Source: Fodinibacter sp963707895
Lineage (GTDB): Bacteria; Actinomycetota; Actinomycetes; Actinomycetales; Dermatophilaceae
Length of the DNA: 64,000 nt
Reading direction: 5' to 3'
NCBI GenBank assembly: GCA_963707895.1
Contig: CAVPRS010000002.1
Span: 310,001-374,000, forward strand
Under the pieces are notes generated by a model, which was given only the letters and a program-made list of their open reading frames with translations, searched no databases and was not told the DNA's origin. The position numbers were made by a program, and so were the translations under genes. This document shows, piece by piece, positions 44,105-52,216 of this stretch (positions are counted from its first letter, which is position 1; each line of letters starts with the position of its first letter).

Positions 44105-44325
44105 TCGCTCTCCGCGGTGGGAGGGTCATCGGCTTTCACCTTCACGAAGGACCGGCCCAGACCGACGAAGACCGCGACGCCAAGCGCGATCGCGACTGCC
44201 CAGGCGAGCAGCCAGCCGGGCGTGGTCAGCCAGTGCACGCTCAGCAGCACACGGCCGAGCAGCAGAATGGCCACGAGGGTCACCGCCACCGCGAAGAGCG
44301 CACGCCACACGGGGTGCTTGATCAC
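44080..44325 (-). CDS. Small two-helix membrane protein
   Basis: 81 residues from GTG 44325, with AAGGAGG just upstream. Two membrane helices, 'ALFAVAVTLVAILLLGRVLL' and 'GWLLAWAVAIALGVAVFVGLG', with a short polar C-terminal tail. No family recognised. The ribosome binding site is the main support for it being real. Confidence 0.65.
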   Translation of the reverse strand: MIKHPVWRALFAVAVTLVAILLLGRVLLSVHWLTTPGWLLAWAVAIALGVAVFVGLGRSFVKVKADDPPTAESDQATGIVG

Positions 44326-44532
44326 GGGTGCCTCCTTCCCTTGCTCAGGACGGTGTGCGTCCCGGGCTCTGGCGATGAACCCTCAGAACGCGCCAGGTGC
44401 TCTCGGTCGGTCACGGCCTCATCGTCGCAGACGGGTTCGACTCCCTACCGCCTGAACGCGGACATCCGCTCATCGGCAGTTCCGGAAGCTTCCGCTACCC
44501 ACCCGAAAGGCCCAGCCGAGCCCTTGAGCGCG

Positions 44533-45006
44533 TCAGCGGGAGGTGCGGCGGATCCAGGCGTCGCCGAGCCGGTTGAGAGCCGGACTCAGAGTGGCAATGT
44601 CGCGGTCGTAGATCCGTCCGGTTTCGAGGCCGGCTGAGAGACGGTCGAGGGCTTGGATGAGTTCGGGCAACGTGACCGCGGATGCTGGCTTCGGCGTGGC
44701 TGGGGCAGTGGGCGCGGGCGTGGCCCTCGGCGCGTAGCCTGGCGTGAAGTGGTCGAGCATTGCCGTGACGTCGTCCCACACCTCGCTGTCGAGCTCGCCG
44801 CGGCTCCGCCGGCTGCGAAGGCGGACTAAGACCTCCCGGGCGAGGCGCGAGGAGCGAACCACGCGAGAAGCCGCCGACTCTTCCCGTTCCCGCTGCGTCG
44901 GCGTGAGAGCGACGACGGGGCGCAGCGACGACGGGCGCATGAGCCAACGCGATGCACGAGGCGCAGCATGTCGCGCCCCCTGCATCGCAACGGCCCCGTG
45001 GCGCAC
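44533..45006 (-). CDS. Hypothetical protein
   Basis: Up to 157 residues; in-frame starts at GTG 45006 and ATG 44940, the latter giving 135 residues. Basic N-terminal half ('REREESAASRVVRSSRLAREVLVRLRSRRSRGELDSEVWDDVTAMLDHF'), an Ala/Pro-rich linker ('APRATPAPTAPATPKPAS'), then a helical end with 'ELIQALDRLSAGLETGRIYDRDIATLSPALNRLGDAWIRRTSR'. No domain recognised. It lies 30 bases downstream of the M15 peptidase on the same strand. Confidence 0.55.
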   Translation of the reverse strand: MRHGAVAMQGARHAAPRASRWLMRPSSLRPVVALTPTQREREESAASRVVRSSRLAREVLVRLRSRRSRGELDSEVWDDVTAMLDHFTPGYAPRATPAPTAPATPKPASAVTLPELIQALDRLSAGLETGRIYDRDIATLSPALNRLGDAWIRRTSR

Positions 45007-45036
45007 GCGCCTCCGGCGAGCTCCCGCGTCCGCTGA

Positions 45037-45627
45037 TCAGCTTCCGTTGGTGTAGACGAGCGGACTGTGGACGGTTGCGCGAGGGCCGTTGTCGATGTGC
45101 TTGACCTTCAGGCTGGAGGACCCGTAGCCGAGGTGCGTTGCCACGCCCCAGCTCTTCACCGTCGCGACGGAGAAGTGCGGCGCGACGTCACACGCACGTC
45201 CGGTGAGGTGACGGGAGGTCGGGGAGCCACCGATTGCTGCGTTGCGGCTTGGGCAGCGGCACGCAGAGACGACGTCGAGAGACTCACCACTCTTGGAGCG
45301 GTAGCGCTCCATCATCCTGAAGGCGCTGCGCTTCTGCCAGATCCGTGGGCAGCTGTCGTACTTGCCGTCACAGTGGCAGGCGACCTCGCTGAAGGAGAAG
45401 TGCGCTGAGGCCGTCTTCTTGCCGGCGCGTCGGCGGGACTCGCTGAGCAGCAGGGCGGCGGAGGTGTCTGGACCTGGACCGACGACCCCGTCGACCTCGA
45501 GGGCCGGGCCGAGATTCCATCCGCGCTGGAAGTGCTTGACGACGGTGTGGTACTCGCTCGTGGTGCGGACCCGCCAGCCGAGGTTGCGCAGGATCGTGGT
45601 GGCCTGAGCCTGGGTCAGGACAGTCAT
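45037..45627 (-). CDS. M15-family peptidase with PG-binding-like N terminus (endolysin-like)
   Basis: 196 residues. N-terminal ~60 residues resemble a PG_binding_1 repeat ('ILRNLGWRVRTTSEYHTVVKHFQRGWNLGPALEVDGVVGP'). The rest is a Peptidase_M15_3-type metallopeptidase: 'FSFSEVACHC', then 'SACRCPSRNAAIGGSPTSRHLTGRACDVAP' with zinc ligands His and Asp, and 'KHIDNG' with the second His. Such domains cleave peptidoglycan peptides and are common in phage endolysins. No signal peptide, so release would need a holin or lysis. ATG overlaps the stop of a small acidic protein by 4 bases. Confidence 0.8.
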   Translation of the reverse strand: MTVLTQAQATTILRNLGWRVRTTSEYHTVVKHFQRGWNLGPALEVDGVVGPGPDTSAALLLSESRRRAGKKTASAHFSFSEVACHCDGKYDSCPRIWQKRSAFRMMERYRSKSGESLDVVSACRCPSRNAAIGGSPTSRHLTGRACDVAPHFSVATVKSWGVATHLGYGSSSLKVKHIDNGPRATVHSPLVYTNGS

Positions 45628-45848
45628 TTCTGGTCCTCCGCGTCGTCCTCGGGCTCCTCGAAGGAGTCGTAGTCGGGCTCGTCCGGCGTGGCGTTCACGA
45701 GGTCGTCGAGATCACCGACGTCGAGCTCGTCCGGGATCTCGTCACCGCTGAGATCGAACAGGTCCTCACCGAGATCCTCGACTTCATCGGTGATGTCCTC
45801 GGCGTCTCGCACGCCTGCGGTCGGGTCCTGCGGCTGACTGTCGGGCAT
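45624..45848 (-). CDS. Very acidic small protein
   Basis: 74 residues, about 40% Asp plus Glu, no Cys, no aromatic cluster: 'DAEDITDEVEDLGEDLFDLSGDEIPDELDVGDLDDLVNATPDEPDYDSFEEPEDDAEDQK'. Probably disordered. It has GGAGGA upstream and its stop overlaps the ATG of the M15 peptidase, so the two are coupled. It could be a partner, chaperone or inhibitor of that enzyme; there is no direct evidence. Confidence 0.65.
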   Translation of the reverse strand: MPDSQPQDPTAGVRDAEDITDEVEDLGEDLFDLSGDEIPDELDVGDLDDLVNATPDEPDYDSFEEPEDDAEDQK

Positions 45849-46136
45849 TCGGTTCCTCCGATGGGTACATGGTGGATCGACCCTTGTGCCTGCTCGGCGG
45901 CGGCCGCTGCTGCACGCCCTCCTCGGACGGCTTCACCGCACCTCCTGGCAGGCAATGGCCAGATCGAGCCATGGTCCACCCGGGTTCTCAGCCTGTGCAA
46001 GGGCCCTGGGGCGCGCGCATCGCGTGCCCACGGCACGGCGAGGGGTGGCTTGTTGCCCATCCAGCGCCGTCGGGACGGGCCGCTGGCCACCTCTCGCGAC
46101 TCCACTCGCCAGCAGGCGCCCGGGTTCGCCGGCCGG
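45849..46136. other. Intergenic region, right edge of accessory segment
   Basis: 288 bases between the acidic-protein start and the stop of the M20 amidohydrolase. I looked for a copy of the tRNA-Arg 3' end, inverted repeats and a hairpin and found none. Beyond the ribosome binding site for the acidic protein, nothing is identified. Confidence 0.5.
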
Positions 46137-47399
46137 TCAGTCCGTGCGGGCGAGCTCCCGGGTGCGGCGCAGCGCCATCTCGGCCAGGGCCGCGGCGACG
46201 TCGGGCACGATCGCGTCGTCGAACGCCGCCCGGGGCGAGTGGTTGTCCTCGGCGTCACGGTGGTCGGCGTGCACGCAGGCCGACACGTTGAGGTAGGCCC
46301 CCGGCACCTCCTCGAGCACGAAGGACATGTCCTCCGACCCGGCCTCGGGGTCGGCCATGTCGGTCCACCGCTCGGCGCCGAAGAGGTCGACGACGACCCC
46401 CTGGGCGAACGCCTGCTCGTCGACGTCGTTGACGGTGACCGGGTAGCCGTTGCCGATGCTCACCTCGGCGGTGAGCCCGTGGGCGGCGGCCACCCCCTCA
46501 GCCACCCGGGTCACGACCTCGTGCGCCGTGGCGCGGTGCTCGGGCGAGAACGTGCGCAGCGACGCCTCGATGAAGGCGTCGTCGGGGATGACGTTGTTCA
46601 CCGTGCCCGCGGCGATCCTGCCCACGGTCAGCACCACCGGGTCCCACACGCTGAACTGCCGGGTCACCGCCGTCTGGAACGCCAGCACGATCTCGCAGGC
46701 CACCGGCACCGGGTCGCGGGTCCGCTCGGGAGCCGCACCGTGTCCGCCCATGCCGTGCACCCGGATGATGACCTCGTCGGCGGCCGCCATCAGCGTGCCG
46801 GGGCGCCCGAACCACGTCCCGAACGGGTGGTCGGCGGCGTAGACGTGCACGGCATACGCCGCGTCGACCCGCCGGCCGGCCGCGTCGAGCAGTCCTTCGC
46901 GGATCATCGGCTCCGCCCCGCCGGGGCCCTCCTCTGCGGGCTGGAACATCAGCACGACGTCGCCGACCAGCTCGTCGCGCAGCTCGTGCAGGATCCGCGC
47001 CGCACCGACCAGCCCTGCCACGTGCAGGTCGTGCCCGCACGCGTGCATCAGCCCCGGCCGCTGCGACACGTAGTCGACGTCGACCTCCTCGGTGACCGGC
47101 AGGGCGTCCATGTCACCACGCAGCAGCACCACCGGCCGCTCCCCCGACACCGGGGCGCGCCCCCGCAGCACCGCCACCACCGAGCTGAGCGACTCGCCCA
47201 GGGTGACCTCGACGTCGAGCCCGGCGAGCGACTCGAGCACCACCGCCTGGGTGTCGGGCAGGTGCAGCCCCAGCTCGGGGATGCGGTGCAGCCGGCGGCG
47301 CAGCTCGACCAGCTCGGGCCCGATCCGGCGAGAGACGGCGAGCGCACGGGGGGCGCCGGCTGCATCGGCTGCGTCAGGGGTTTCGAGGACGTCGGGCAC
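46137..47399 (-). CDS. M20-family amidohydrolase (N-acyl amino acid hydrolase-like)
   Basis: 420 residues. 'ELVELRRRLHRIPELGLHLPDTQAVVLESL' is the typical N terminus of the IAA-amino acid/hippurate amidohydrolase subfamily. Metal site residues appear in 'MHACGHDLHVAGLVGAA' (Cys/His/His), 'MFQPAEEGPGGA' (Glu pair) and 'AVHVYAADHPFGT'. The insert domain has 'GGHGAAPERTRDPV'. The enzyme hydrolyses N-acyl amino acids or amino-acid conjugates in the cytosol; natural substrate unknown. Monocistronic. Confidence 0.93.
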   Translation of the reverse strand: MPDVLETPDAADAAGAPRALAVSRRIGPELVELRRRLHRIPELGLHLPDTQAVVLESLAGLDVEVTLGESLSSVVAVLRGRAPVSGERPVVLLRGDMDALPVTEEVDVDYVSQRPGLMHACGHDLHVAGLVGAARILHELRDELVGDVVLMFQPAEEGPGGAEPMIREGLLDAAGRRVDAAYAVHVYAADHPFGTWFGRPGTLMAAADEVIIRVHGMGGHGAAPERTRDPVPVACEIVLAFQTAVTRQFSVWDPVVLTVGRIAAGTVNNVIPDDAFIEASLRTFSPEHRATAHEVVTRVAEGVAAAHGLTAEVSIGNGYPVTVNDVDEQAFAQGVVVDLFGAERWTDMADPEAGSEDMSFVLEEVPGAYLNVSACVHADHRDAEDNHSPRAAFDDAIVPDVAAALAEMALRRTRELARTD

Positions 47400-47480
47400 G
47401 GCGGGTCACCTCGTGGGGAAGGGGTCTGGACGGTCGAGTGCGAGGGTATGCCGTCGCCCGGCGGATGGCGCGGGCTCGGG

Positions 47481-48644
47481 TCAGGTGACCGGCATCCCGA
47501 CGAACTCGGCGCGCCGGGCGGTGAGCGCCTCGAGCAGCTCGCGCTCGTGGGCGAGGGCGTGCTCGTCGGCGGCCGAGTGGTACATCCGGCGGCGCAGCAG
47601 GGCAAGCTCGCTGGCGGCGTCCTGGAACCCCCGCATCGCCGCCAGCCCCTGGCGGCCGGTGTTGGCCCGGGCCCAGGCGCGGGCCTCGCGGCGCTTCGGC
47701 ATCGACGCGAGCATGGCGACCTCGGCCGGCGAGAGCCACCCCGCGTCGGCGTAGGGCCGCAGGAACTGCCCGATGAGGCGCCCCTCGCGGCGTCGGACCC
47801 AGACGACGAAGCCGAGGAACGCCAGGAAGATCGGCACCTCGATGAGCACGTAGACCACGACCACGCCCCGGCCACCGGACACCGCCGCGAGGTTCCACAG
47901 GGCGTGGCTCAGCACCGCCAGCAGGTAGCCGATCAAGGGCGCGAGGATGCGCGGTAGCCAGGTGCGGCTGGTCGCGGCCACGCCGACGCCGATGCCGAAG
48001 AGGACGGTGAACATCGGGTGCGCGAACGGCGAGAGCAGGCAGCGGGCCACGAACGTGCCGGTGAGCGCCTCGCCGCCGCCCTGCGTGTAGGCCTGCGCGA
48101 GGTACTGGATGTTCTCGGTGAACGCGAACCCCGCCGCGCAGATGCCCGCATAGACCATGCCGTCGGTGACGCCGTCGAACTCGCGCCGCACGAGCAGCCA
48201 GACGAGGAGCACCAGGGCTCCCTTGGCGCCCTCCTCGACGAACGGCGCCACGAGCACCGCCGTCGTCTCCAGGGCCGCCTGCGGGTCGGTCGTCGCCTCG
48301 AGCACGGCCACAGCCCCGGTGTTGAACAGGGCCGCCACGACGGCCGCGACCAGCGCCCCCCAGAGGAAGGCCGCGATCAGGTAGCGGGTCGGCTCGGACT
48401 CGAAGCGGTCGAGCCACAGGAAGGTCGGGATGACGATGCCGAGCGGCACGAGCGCCACCGCGAGCGCCAGCAGCGCGGTCTGCACCCCGAACGCCGCACC
48501 GAGGTAGGACGACACGACGAGGGCGGCGAGGAGGAAGCCGACGACGGCCACCCCGACGACCAGCCAGCCGCGCAGGGCCCGCCGGGTGGTGGGGTCGCGC
48601 CGCGCCGGGAGGGTCGTCACCGCCGGCGCGAGGTCCCCACTCAT
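47481..48644 (-). CDS. PrsW-family intramembrane metalloprotease
   Basis: 387 residues with about eight membrane helices. Conserved PrsW motifs: 'FVEEGAKGALVLL' (EExxK), 'GFAFTENIQYL' (FxxxEN), 'SPFAHPMFTVLFGIG' (metal-binding His) and 'LSHALWN' (HxxxN). Relatives cleave membrane anti-sigma factors or other membrane substrates. A cytosolic C-terminal ~90-residue tail with 'LRRRMYHSAADEHALAHERELLEALTARRAEF' is typical of actinobacterial members. Divergent from oligoribonuclease. Confidence 0.9.
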   Translation of the reverse strand: MSGDLAPAVTTLPARRDPTTRRALRGWLVVGVAVVGFLLAALVVSSYLGAAFGVQTALLALAVALVPLGIVIPTFLWLDRFESEPTRYLIAAFLWGALVAAVVAALFNTGAVAVLEATTDPQAALETTAVLVAPFVEEGAKGALVLLVWLLVRREFDGVTDGMVYAGICAAGFAFTENIQYLAQAYTQGGGEALTGTFVARCLLSPFAHPMFTVLFGIGVGVAATSRTWLPRILAPLIGYLLAVLSHALWNLAAVSGGRGVVVVYVLIEVPIFLAFLGFVVWVRRREGRLIGQFLRPYADAGWLSPAEVAMLASMPKRREARAWARANTGRQGLAAMRGFQDAASELALLRRRMYHSAADEHALAHERELLEALTARRAEFVGMPVT

Positions 48645-48715
48645 GGCACGCGACCCTAGTGCAGTGCGGCCCAACGGCAGGAGGCTGCGCACCGCCGCGG
48701 CCTAGCATGGCCCCC

Positions 48716-49399
48716 ATGACCACCCCGGGGACCGATCGCGCCCACACCGACCGCATCGTCTGGATCGACTGCGAGATGACCGGGCTCTCGCTGGAGACCG
48801 ACGCCCTCGTCGAGGTCGCGGCCCTGGTCACCGACTACGAGCTGACCGTGCTGGGCGAGGGCGTCGACGTCGTCATCCGGCCGCCGGATGCCGCGCTCGC
48901 CCAGATGGGCGACTTCGTGCGCGAGATGCACACCGGCTCCGGCCTGCTCGACCAGCTCGCCGAGGGGACCACCCTCGAGGCGGCCCAGACGATGGTCCTC
49001 GACTACGTCAAGGAGTTCGTGCCCGAGCCGCGCAGGGCACCCCTCGGCGGCAACACCGTCGGCACCGACCGGGCCTTCCTGGCCCGAGACATGGCCGAGC
49101 TCGAGGCCCACCTGCACTACCGGATCATCGACGTGTCCTCGATCAAGGAGCTCTCCCGACGGTGGTTCCCGCGGGCCTACTTCGCGGCCCCGACCAAGTC
49201 CGGGGGGCACCGGGCGCTGGCCGACATCCGCGAGTCGATCGCCGAGCTGCGCTACTACCGCGAGGCGGTGTTCGTGCCGCCGCCCGGCCCGACGACCGAG
49301 CAGGCCCGAGTGCTCGCCGCCCGCCACGTCGTCGACCACCGCGCCGGCCACGCCGACGACTCCGCCGACCACCCCGTGGTCGGGAGCACCCCCGAGTAA
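48716..49399 (+). CDS. orn: Oligoribonuclease
   Basis: 227 residues. DEDDh 3'-5' exonuclease: 'IVWIDCEMTGLSLETDALVEVAALVTD' (D, E), 'PLGGNTVGTDRAFLARDM' (D) and 'SGGHRALADIRESIAELRYYRE' (H, D). It degrades 2-5-mer RNA and pGpG to mononucleotides. No ribosome binding site precedes ATG 48716 or the alternative ATG 48707, so a leaderless transcript is possible. The C-terminal ~35 residues are a low-complexity tail. tRNA-His follows. Confidence 0.95.
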   Translation: MTTPGTDRAHTDRIVWIDCEMTGLSLETDALVEVAALVTDYELTVLGEGVDVVIRPPDAALAQMGDFVREMHTGSGLLDQLAEGTTLEAAQTMVLDYVKEFVPEPRRAPLGGNTVGTDRAFLARDMAELEAHLHYRIIDVSSIKELSRRWFPRAYFAAPTKSGGHRALADIRESIAELRYYREAVFVPPPGPTTEQARVLAARHVVDHRAGHADDSADHPVVGSTPE

Positions 49400-49460
49400 C
49401 CGGTACGATGGTTCGCGCTGCGGGCGCAACGGCATCCTCGGATGTCGGGCGCCCGCCGTG

Positions 49461-49536
49461 GTGGGTATAGCTCAGCTGGTAGAGCACCTGGTTGTGGTCC
49501 AGGGGGCCGCGGGTTCAAGTCCCGTTACTCACCCCA
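49461..49536 (+). tRNA. tRNA-His (GUG anticodon)
   Basis: 76 bases including an encoded CCA. Acceptor GTGGGTA/TACTCAC, D arm GCTCAGCTGGTAGAGC, anticodon loop TTGTGGT giving GTG (49494-49496), and T arm CGGGTTCAAGTCCCG. Placement directly after orn is common in actinobacteria. Confidence 0.96.
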
Positions 49537-49633
49537 CGCCGTCGAACCCCCGATCCGCACCGCGGGTCGGGGGTTCGCGCGTCACGAGGGGGCCATGGCC
49601 CGGCGAGCGGGTGCGCCTTGCGAGGATGGGGGC

Positions 49634-50293
49634 ATGCAGTCCCGCCGCTTCGCCGTCGTCGTCACCCTCGTCATCATCGTCGCGTTCGTCGTGGTGGCGG
49701 TCGCGCCGGCCTTCGCCGCGACCCCGTCGGGGCTGGCCCTGCACGCGCAGCTGCTCGGCTCGAGCCCGAAGGACGGCAGCACCGTCGCCACCGCGCAGCA
49801 GGTCGTGCTGACCTTCAACGAGGACGTCGACCCCACGTTCGTCAGGGTGAGCGTCAAGGGGCCCGAGGGTTCGGAGGCGGAGGGCAAGCCCACGGTGTCG
49901 GACCGCGAGGTGACCCAGGCCCTGGCCGCCGACCTCCCTGTCGGTGAGCACGTCGTCACGTATCGCGTGGTCAGCACCGACGGCCACCCGGTGTCCGGCT
50001 CGGTGACGTTCACGAGCACGCAGGCACCGGCATCCGCGTCACCGTCGCCCACCCCCACGACGCCGGCTCCCTCGCCGAGCGCCTCCTCGGTGGCCTCGCC
50101 GACGCCGACGGTCTCCACGGCACCCACGTCCGAGAGCTCCGACGGCGACTCGACCCCGTGGCTGCTCGTGGCCGTCGTGGCGCTGCTGGCCGCCCTCGGC
50201 CTCGGTGCGGCATGGCGCACCATCGGCAGCCGGAGGACCGGCGCCGAGAGGGACCCCGCGGGCGACGGCATCGACCAGCGCCCCACGCCCTGA
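49634..50293 (+). CDS. CopC-domain copper resistance-like membrane protein
   Basis: 219 residues. Signal peptide in the first ~28 residues ('FAVVVTLVIIVAFVVVAVAPAFAA'), then 'HAQLLGSSPKDGSTVATAQQVVLTFNEDVDPTFVRVSVKGPEG' and 'GEHVVTYRVVSTDGHPVSGSVTFT', the CopC beta-barrel. A Ser/Pro/Thr-rich linker (about 125-175) leads to one C-terminal membrane helix and a short cytoplasmic tail, so the domain faces outside. Binding of copper is likely through the mature N-terminal His and the 'DGHPVSG' His. No CopD partner nearby. Confidence 0.9.
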   Translation: MQSRRFAVVVTLVIIVAFVVVAVAPAFAATPSGLALHAQLLGSSPKDGSTVATAQQVVLTFNEDVDPTFVRVSVKGPEGSEAEGKPTVSDREVTQALAADLPVGEHVVTYRVVSTDGHPVSGSVTFTSTQAPASASPSPTPTTPAPSPSASSVASPTPTVSTAPTSESSDGDSTPWLLVAVVALLAALGLGAAWRTIGSRRTGAERDPAGDGIDQRPTP

Positions 50294-50337
50294 CCGATTT
50301 CGTCCCGACGCCGGGCGGCTGATAATCTCTGCGTCGC

Positions 50338-50413
<76 letters not shown>

Positions 50414-50417
50414 GCAC

Positions 50418-50458
50418 ACGACGAGAGGCTCCCCCGGGTTGGGGGAGCCTCTCGTCGT
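50418..50458 (+). terminator. Terminator hairpin, 18-bp perfect stem
   Basis: ACGACGAGAGGCTCCCCC and its exact reverse complement around a 5-base GGGTT loop, starting five bases after the tRNA-Lys CCA and followed by TG then G/C-rich sequence. It probably ends tRNA-Lys transcription. It also lies just beyond the stop of the convergent DUF3618 gene and may serve both. Confidence 0.9.
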
Positions 50459-50498
50459 TGCCCGGCCCTCGCTCCGCCCTCGGGCGGGCGGCGTCCGG

Positions 50499-50852
50499 TC
50501 AGCTGCGGTGCATGCGGCGGTAGACGAGCCAACCGCCCACCACCGCGACGACGGCGACCACGGCGGCGATCCGCTCGACACGCAGCTCGCCCTCGGGTGT
50601 CGTGGCGACGTCGGCGAAGCGGGCCTTGGCGGCCTCGCTCTGGCGATGGAGGATCGACTTCGGGCTGACCCGCTGGGTGAGCTCGTCGATGGTCTTGGCC
50701 AGGCGGTCGCGACGGGCCGTGATCTCGGCCTCGAGGGCCGGGATCGAGACGGGCGGGGCCGGTGCGGGTGCTGCCCCCGCGGCGGCGGGGGTGGCGGCAG
50801 CGGTGGCGGTGGCGCCGTCAGCGGCGGCGGCGGCGGGTTGGGTGGCGCTCAT
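50499..50852 (-). CDS. DUF3618 membrane protein
   Basis: 117 residues. 'IPALEAEITARRDRLAKTIDELTQRVSPKSILHRQSEAAKARF' is the DUF3618 core (R..L..TID.L..R..P), followed by one membrane helix 'IAAVVAVVAVVGGWLVYRRM'. The first ~35 residues are Ala/Pro low complexity. Function unknown; the family is widespread in actinobacteria beside bcp, as here (7 bases apart). Confidence 0.88.
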   Translation of the reverse strand: MSATQPAAAAADGATATAAATPAAAGAAPAPAPPVSIPALEAEITARRDRLAKTIDELTQRVSPKSILHRQSEAAKARFADVATTPEGELRVERIAAVVAVVAVVGGWLVYRRMHRS

Positions 50853-50859
50853 GGTGTCC

Positions 50860-51330
50860 TCACTCGAGTCCGAGGTCGCGGCGGAGCTTGGCGACGTGGC
50901 CGGTGGCCTTGACGTTGTACCAGGCGTTCGAGACCGTGCCGTCCTCGTCGAGGACCACGGTGCTGCGGATGACGCCCTCGACGGTCTTGCCGTAGAGCTT
51001 CTTCTCACCGAAGGCGCCCCACGCGTTCATCACCGCGCGGTCGGCGTCGGAGAGCAGCGTGACGGTGAGCCCTTCCTTGTCGCGGAACTTCGCGAGCTTG
51101 GCCGGGGTGTCGGGCGAGATGCCGAGCACCGTGTAGCCGTCGGCCTTGAGCGACTCCAGCGAGTCGCTGAAGTCGCAGGCCTGGGTCGTGCACCCCGGGG
51201 TCATCGCCGCCGGGTAGAAGTAGACGATCACCTTGCCGCCGCGCAGGTCACCGAGCGTCACCGGTGAGCCGGTGTCGTCGGGCAGCGTGAAGTCGGGAGC
51301 GGTGTCGCCGGGGCTGAGCCGTTCACCCAC
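50860..51330 (-). CDS. bcp: Thiol peroxidase Bcp/PrxQ (peroxiredoxin)
   Basis: 156 residues from GTG 51330, with GAGGAGG upstream. 'PAAMTPGCTTQACDFSDSLESL' carries the peroxidatic Cys and, five residues later, the resolving Cys of atypical PrxQ enzymes; 'GDTAPDFTLPDDTG' is the N-terminal strand set. It reduces H2O2 and organic peroxides with thioredoxin. Note PAAMTPGC where most have P.A.TPGC, so the active site is intact. Probably co-transcribed with DUF3618. Confidence 0.95.
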   Translation of the reverse strand: MGERLSPGDTAPDFTLPDDTGSPVTLGDLRGGKVIVYFYPAAMTPGCTTQACDFSDSLESLKADGYTVLGISPDTPAKLAKFRDKEGLTVTLLSDADRAVMNAWGAFGEKKLYGKTVEGVIRSTVVLDEDGTVSNAWYNVKATGHVAKLRRDLGLE

Positions 51331-51432
51331 GTCGGGCCTCCTCGTCGTGTGGTCGGTGCTGGCACTCAACCTACCCCGACCTCGCTCGTCCGATCCGGGG
51401 GTGGTGCGTCGCACCACCCCCGGCCGCCGTCG

Positions 51433-51514
51433 TGCGCAAGGCGGGACTCGAACCCGCACACCCGAAGGCACCAGGACCTAAACCTGGCGCGTCTGCCAGT
51501 TCCGCCACTTGCGC
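51433..51514 (-). tRNA. tRNA-Leu (UAG anticodon)
   Basis: 82 bases on the minus strand. Acceptor GCGCAAG/CTTGCGC, D arm GGCGGAACTGGCAGACGC, anticodon arm CCAGGTTTAGGTCCTGG with TAG, a long class II variable arm (TGCCTTCGGGTGT), and T arm GCGGGTTCGAGTCCCGC. CCA not encoded. Confidence 0.95.
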
Positions 51515-51574
51515 GCGAGCCCAGCCTAGGACGTCGACCACGCGAGAGTGTGGGGCCGCGGGCCGCCACCCCGG

Positions 51575-52216
51575 TCAGGTGGCCGCGAGCAGCTCGGTCA
51601 GGCGCGGCACGAGGGCACGGAAGGCGTTGCCCCGGTGCGAGATCGCGTTCTTCTCGACGTCGGTGTACTCGGCGAGGGTGCGGGTGTCGCCGTCGGGCAC
51701 GAAGACCGGGTCGTAGCCGAACCCGTTGCTGCCACGCGGTTCCCGCACCAGGGTGCCGGTGACCCGGCCCTCGACGCCCTCGACCCGACCGTCGGGCAGG
51801 GCGACGACGGCGGCGCACACGAAGGCGGCCGCCCGGTGCTCGTCGGGGACGTCGCCGATCTGCTCGAGGAGGAGGTCCAGGTTGGCGCGGTCGCGCTCGG
51901 CCCGCCCGGCATCGGGCCCGGCGGTCGAGCCGGACCAGCGGGCGGAGAACACGCCGGGCGACCCGCCGAGCACGTCGACGGCGAGCCCGGAGTCGTCGGC
52001 GACCGACGGCAGCCCGGTGGCCTCGGCGAGCGCCACGGCCTTGAGCCGGGCGTTGCCGAGGAAGGTCACCTCGGTCTCGGCCACGTCGGGGGCCCCCTCG
52101 ACGTCGCCGGCGCCGACGACCTCGAGCCCGAGCTCGTCGACGAGCCCCGCGAGGATCTGCCGAAGCTCGTGCACCTTGTGCTCGTTGCGGGTGGCGAGGA
52201 CGAGCCGCCGGGTCAC
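51575..52216 (-). CDS. rdgB: XTP/dITP diphosphatase (RdgB/HAM1)
   Basis: 213 residues. 'LVLATRNEHKVHELRQIL' and 'EVTFLGNARLKAVALAEATGLPSVADDSGLAVDVLGGSPGVFSARW' are the HAM1 signature with catalytic Lys and Asp; 'GSNGFGYDPVFVPDG' and 'ISHRGNAFRAL' complete the site. It removes non-canonical purine nucleoside triphosphates. The start overlaps the rph stop by 4 bases, a pairing conserved in many bacteria. Confidence 0.96.
   Translation of the reverse strand: MTRRLVLATRNEHKVHELRQILAGLVDELGLEVVGAGDVEGAPDVAETEVTFLGNARLKAVALAEATGLPSVADDSGLAVDVLGGSPGVFSARWSGSTAGPDAGRAERDRANLDLLLEQIGDVPDEHRAAAFVCAAVVALPDGRVEGVEGRVTGTLVREPRGSNGFGYDPVFVPDGDTRTLAEYTDVEKNAISHRGNAFRALVPRLTELLAAT

Noticed and set aside
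43698..44129. 143-codon minus-strand frame in the gap after the 43293 gene
   Set aside because: Pro/Arg/His-rich, no ribosome binding site, and overlaps two better candidates.
44424..44455. tRNA T-arm-like GGGTTCGACTCCC as a candidate second attachment site
   Set aside because: Only three T-stem pairs form and the flanks do not match the tRNA-Arg 3' end beyond short words.
45849..46136. Search for a direct repeat of the tRNA-Arg 3' end at the right island edge
   Set aside because: No copy found, so island limits remain inferred.
45861..47957. 698-codon plus-strand frame opposite the M20 gene
   Set aside because: Antisense shadow; the M20 catalytic motifs are on the minus strand.
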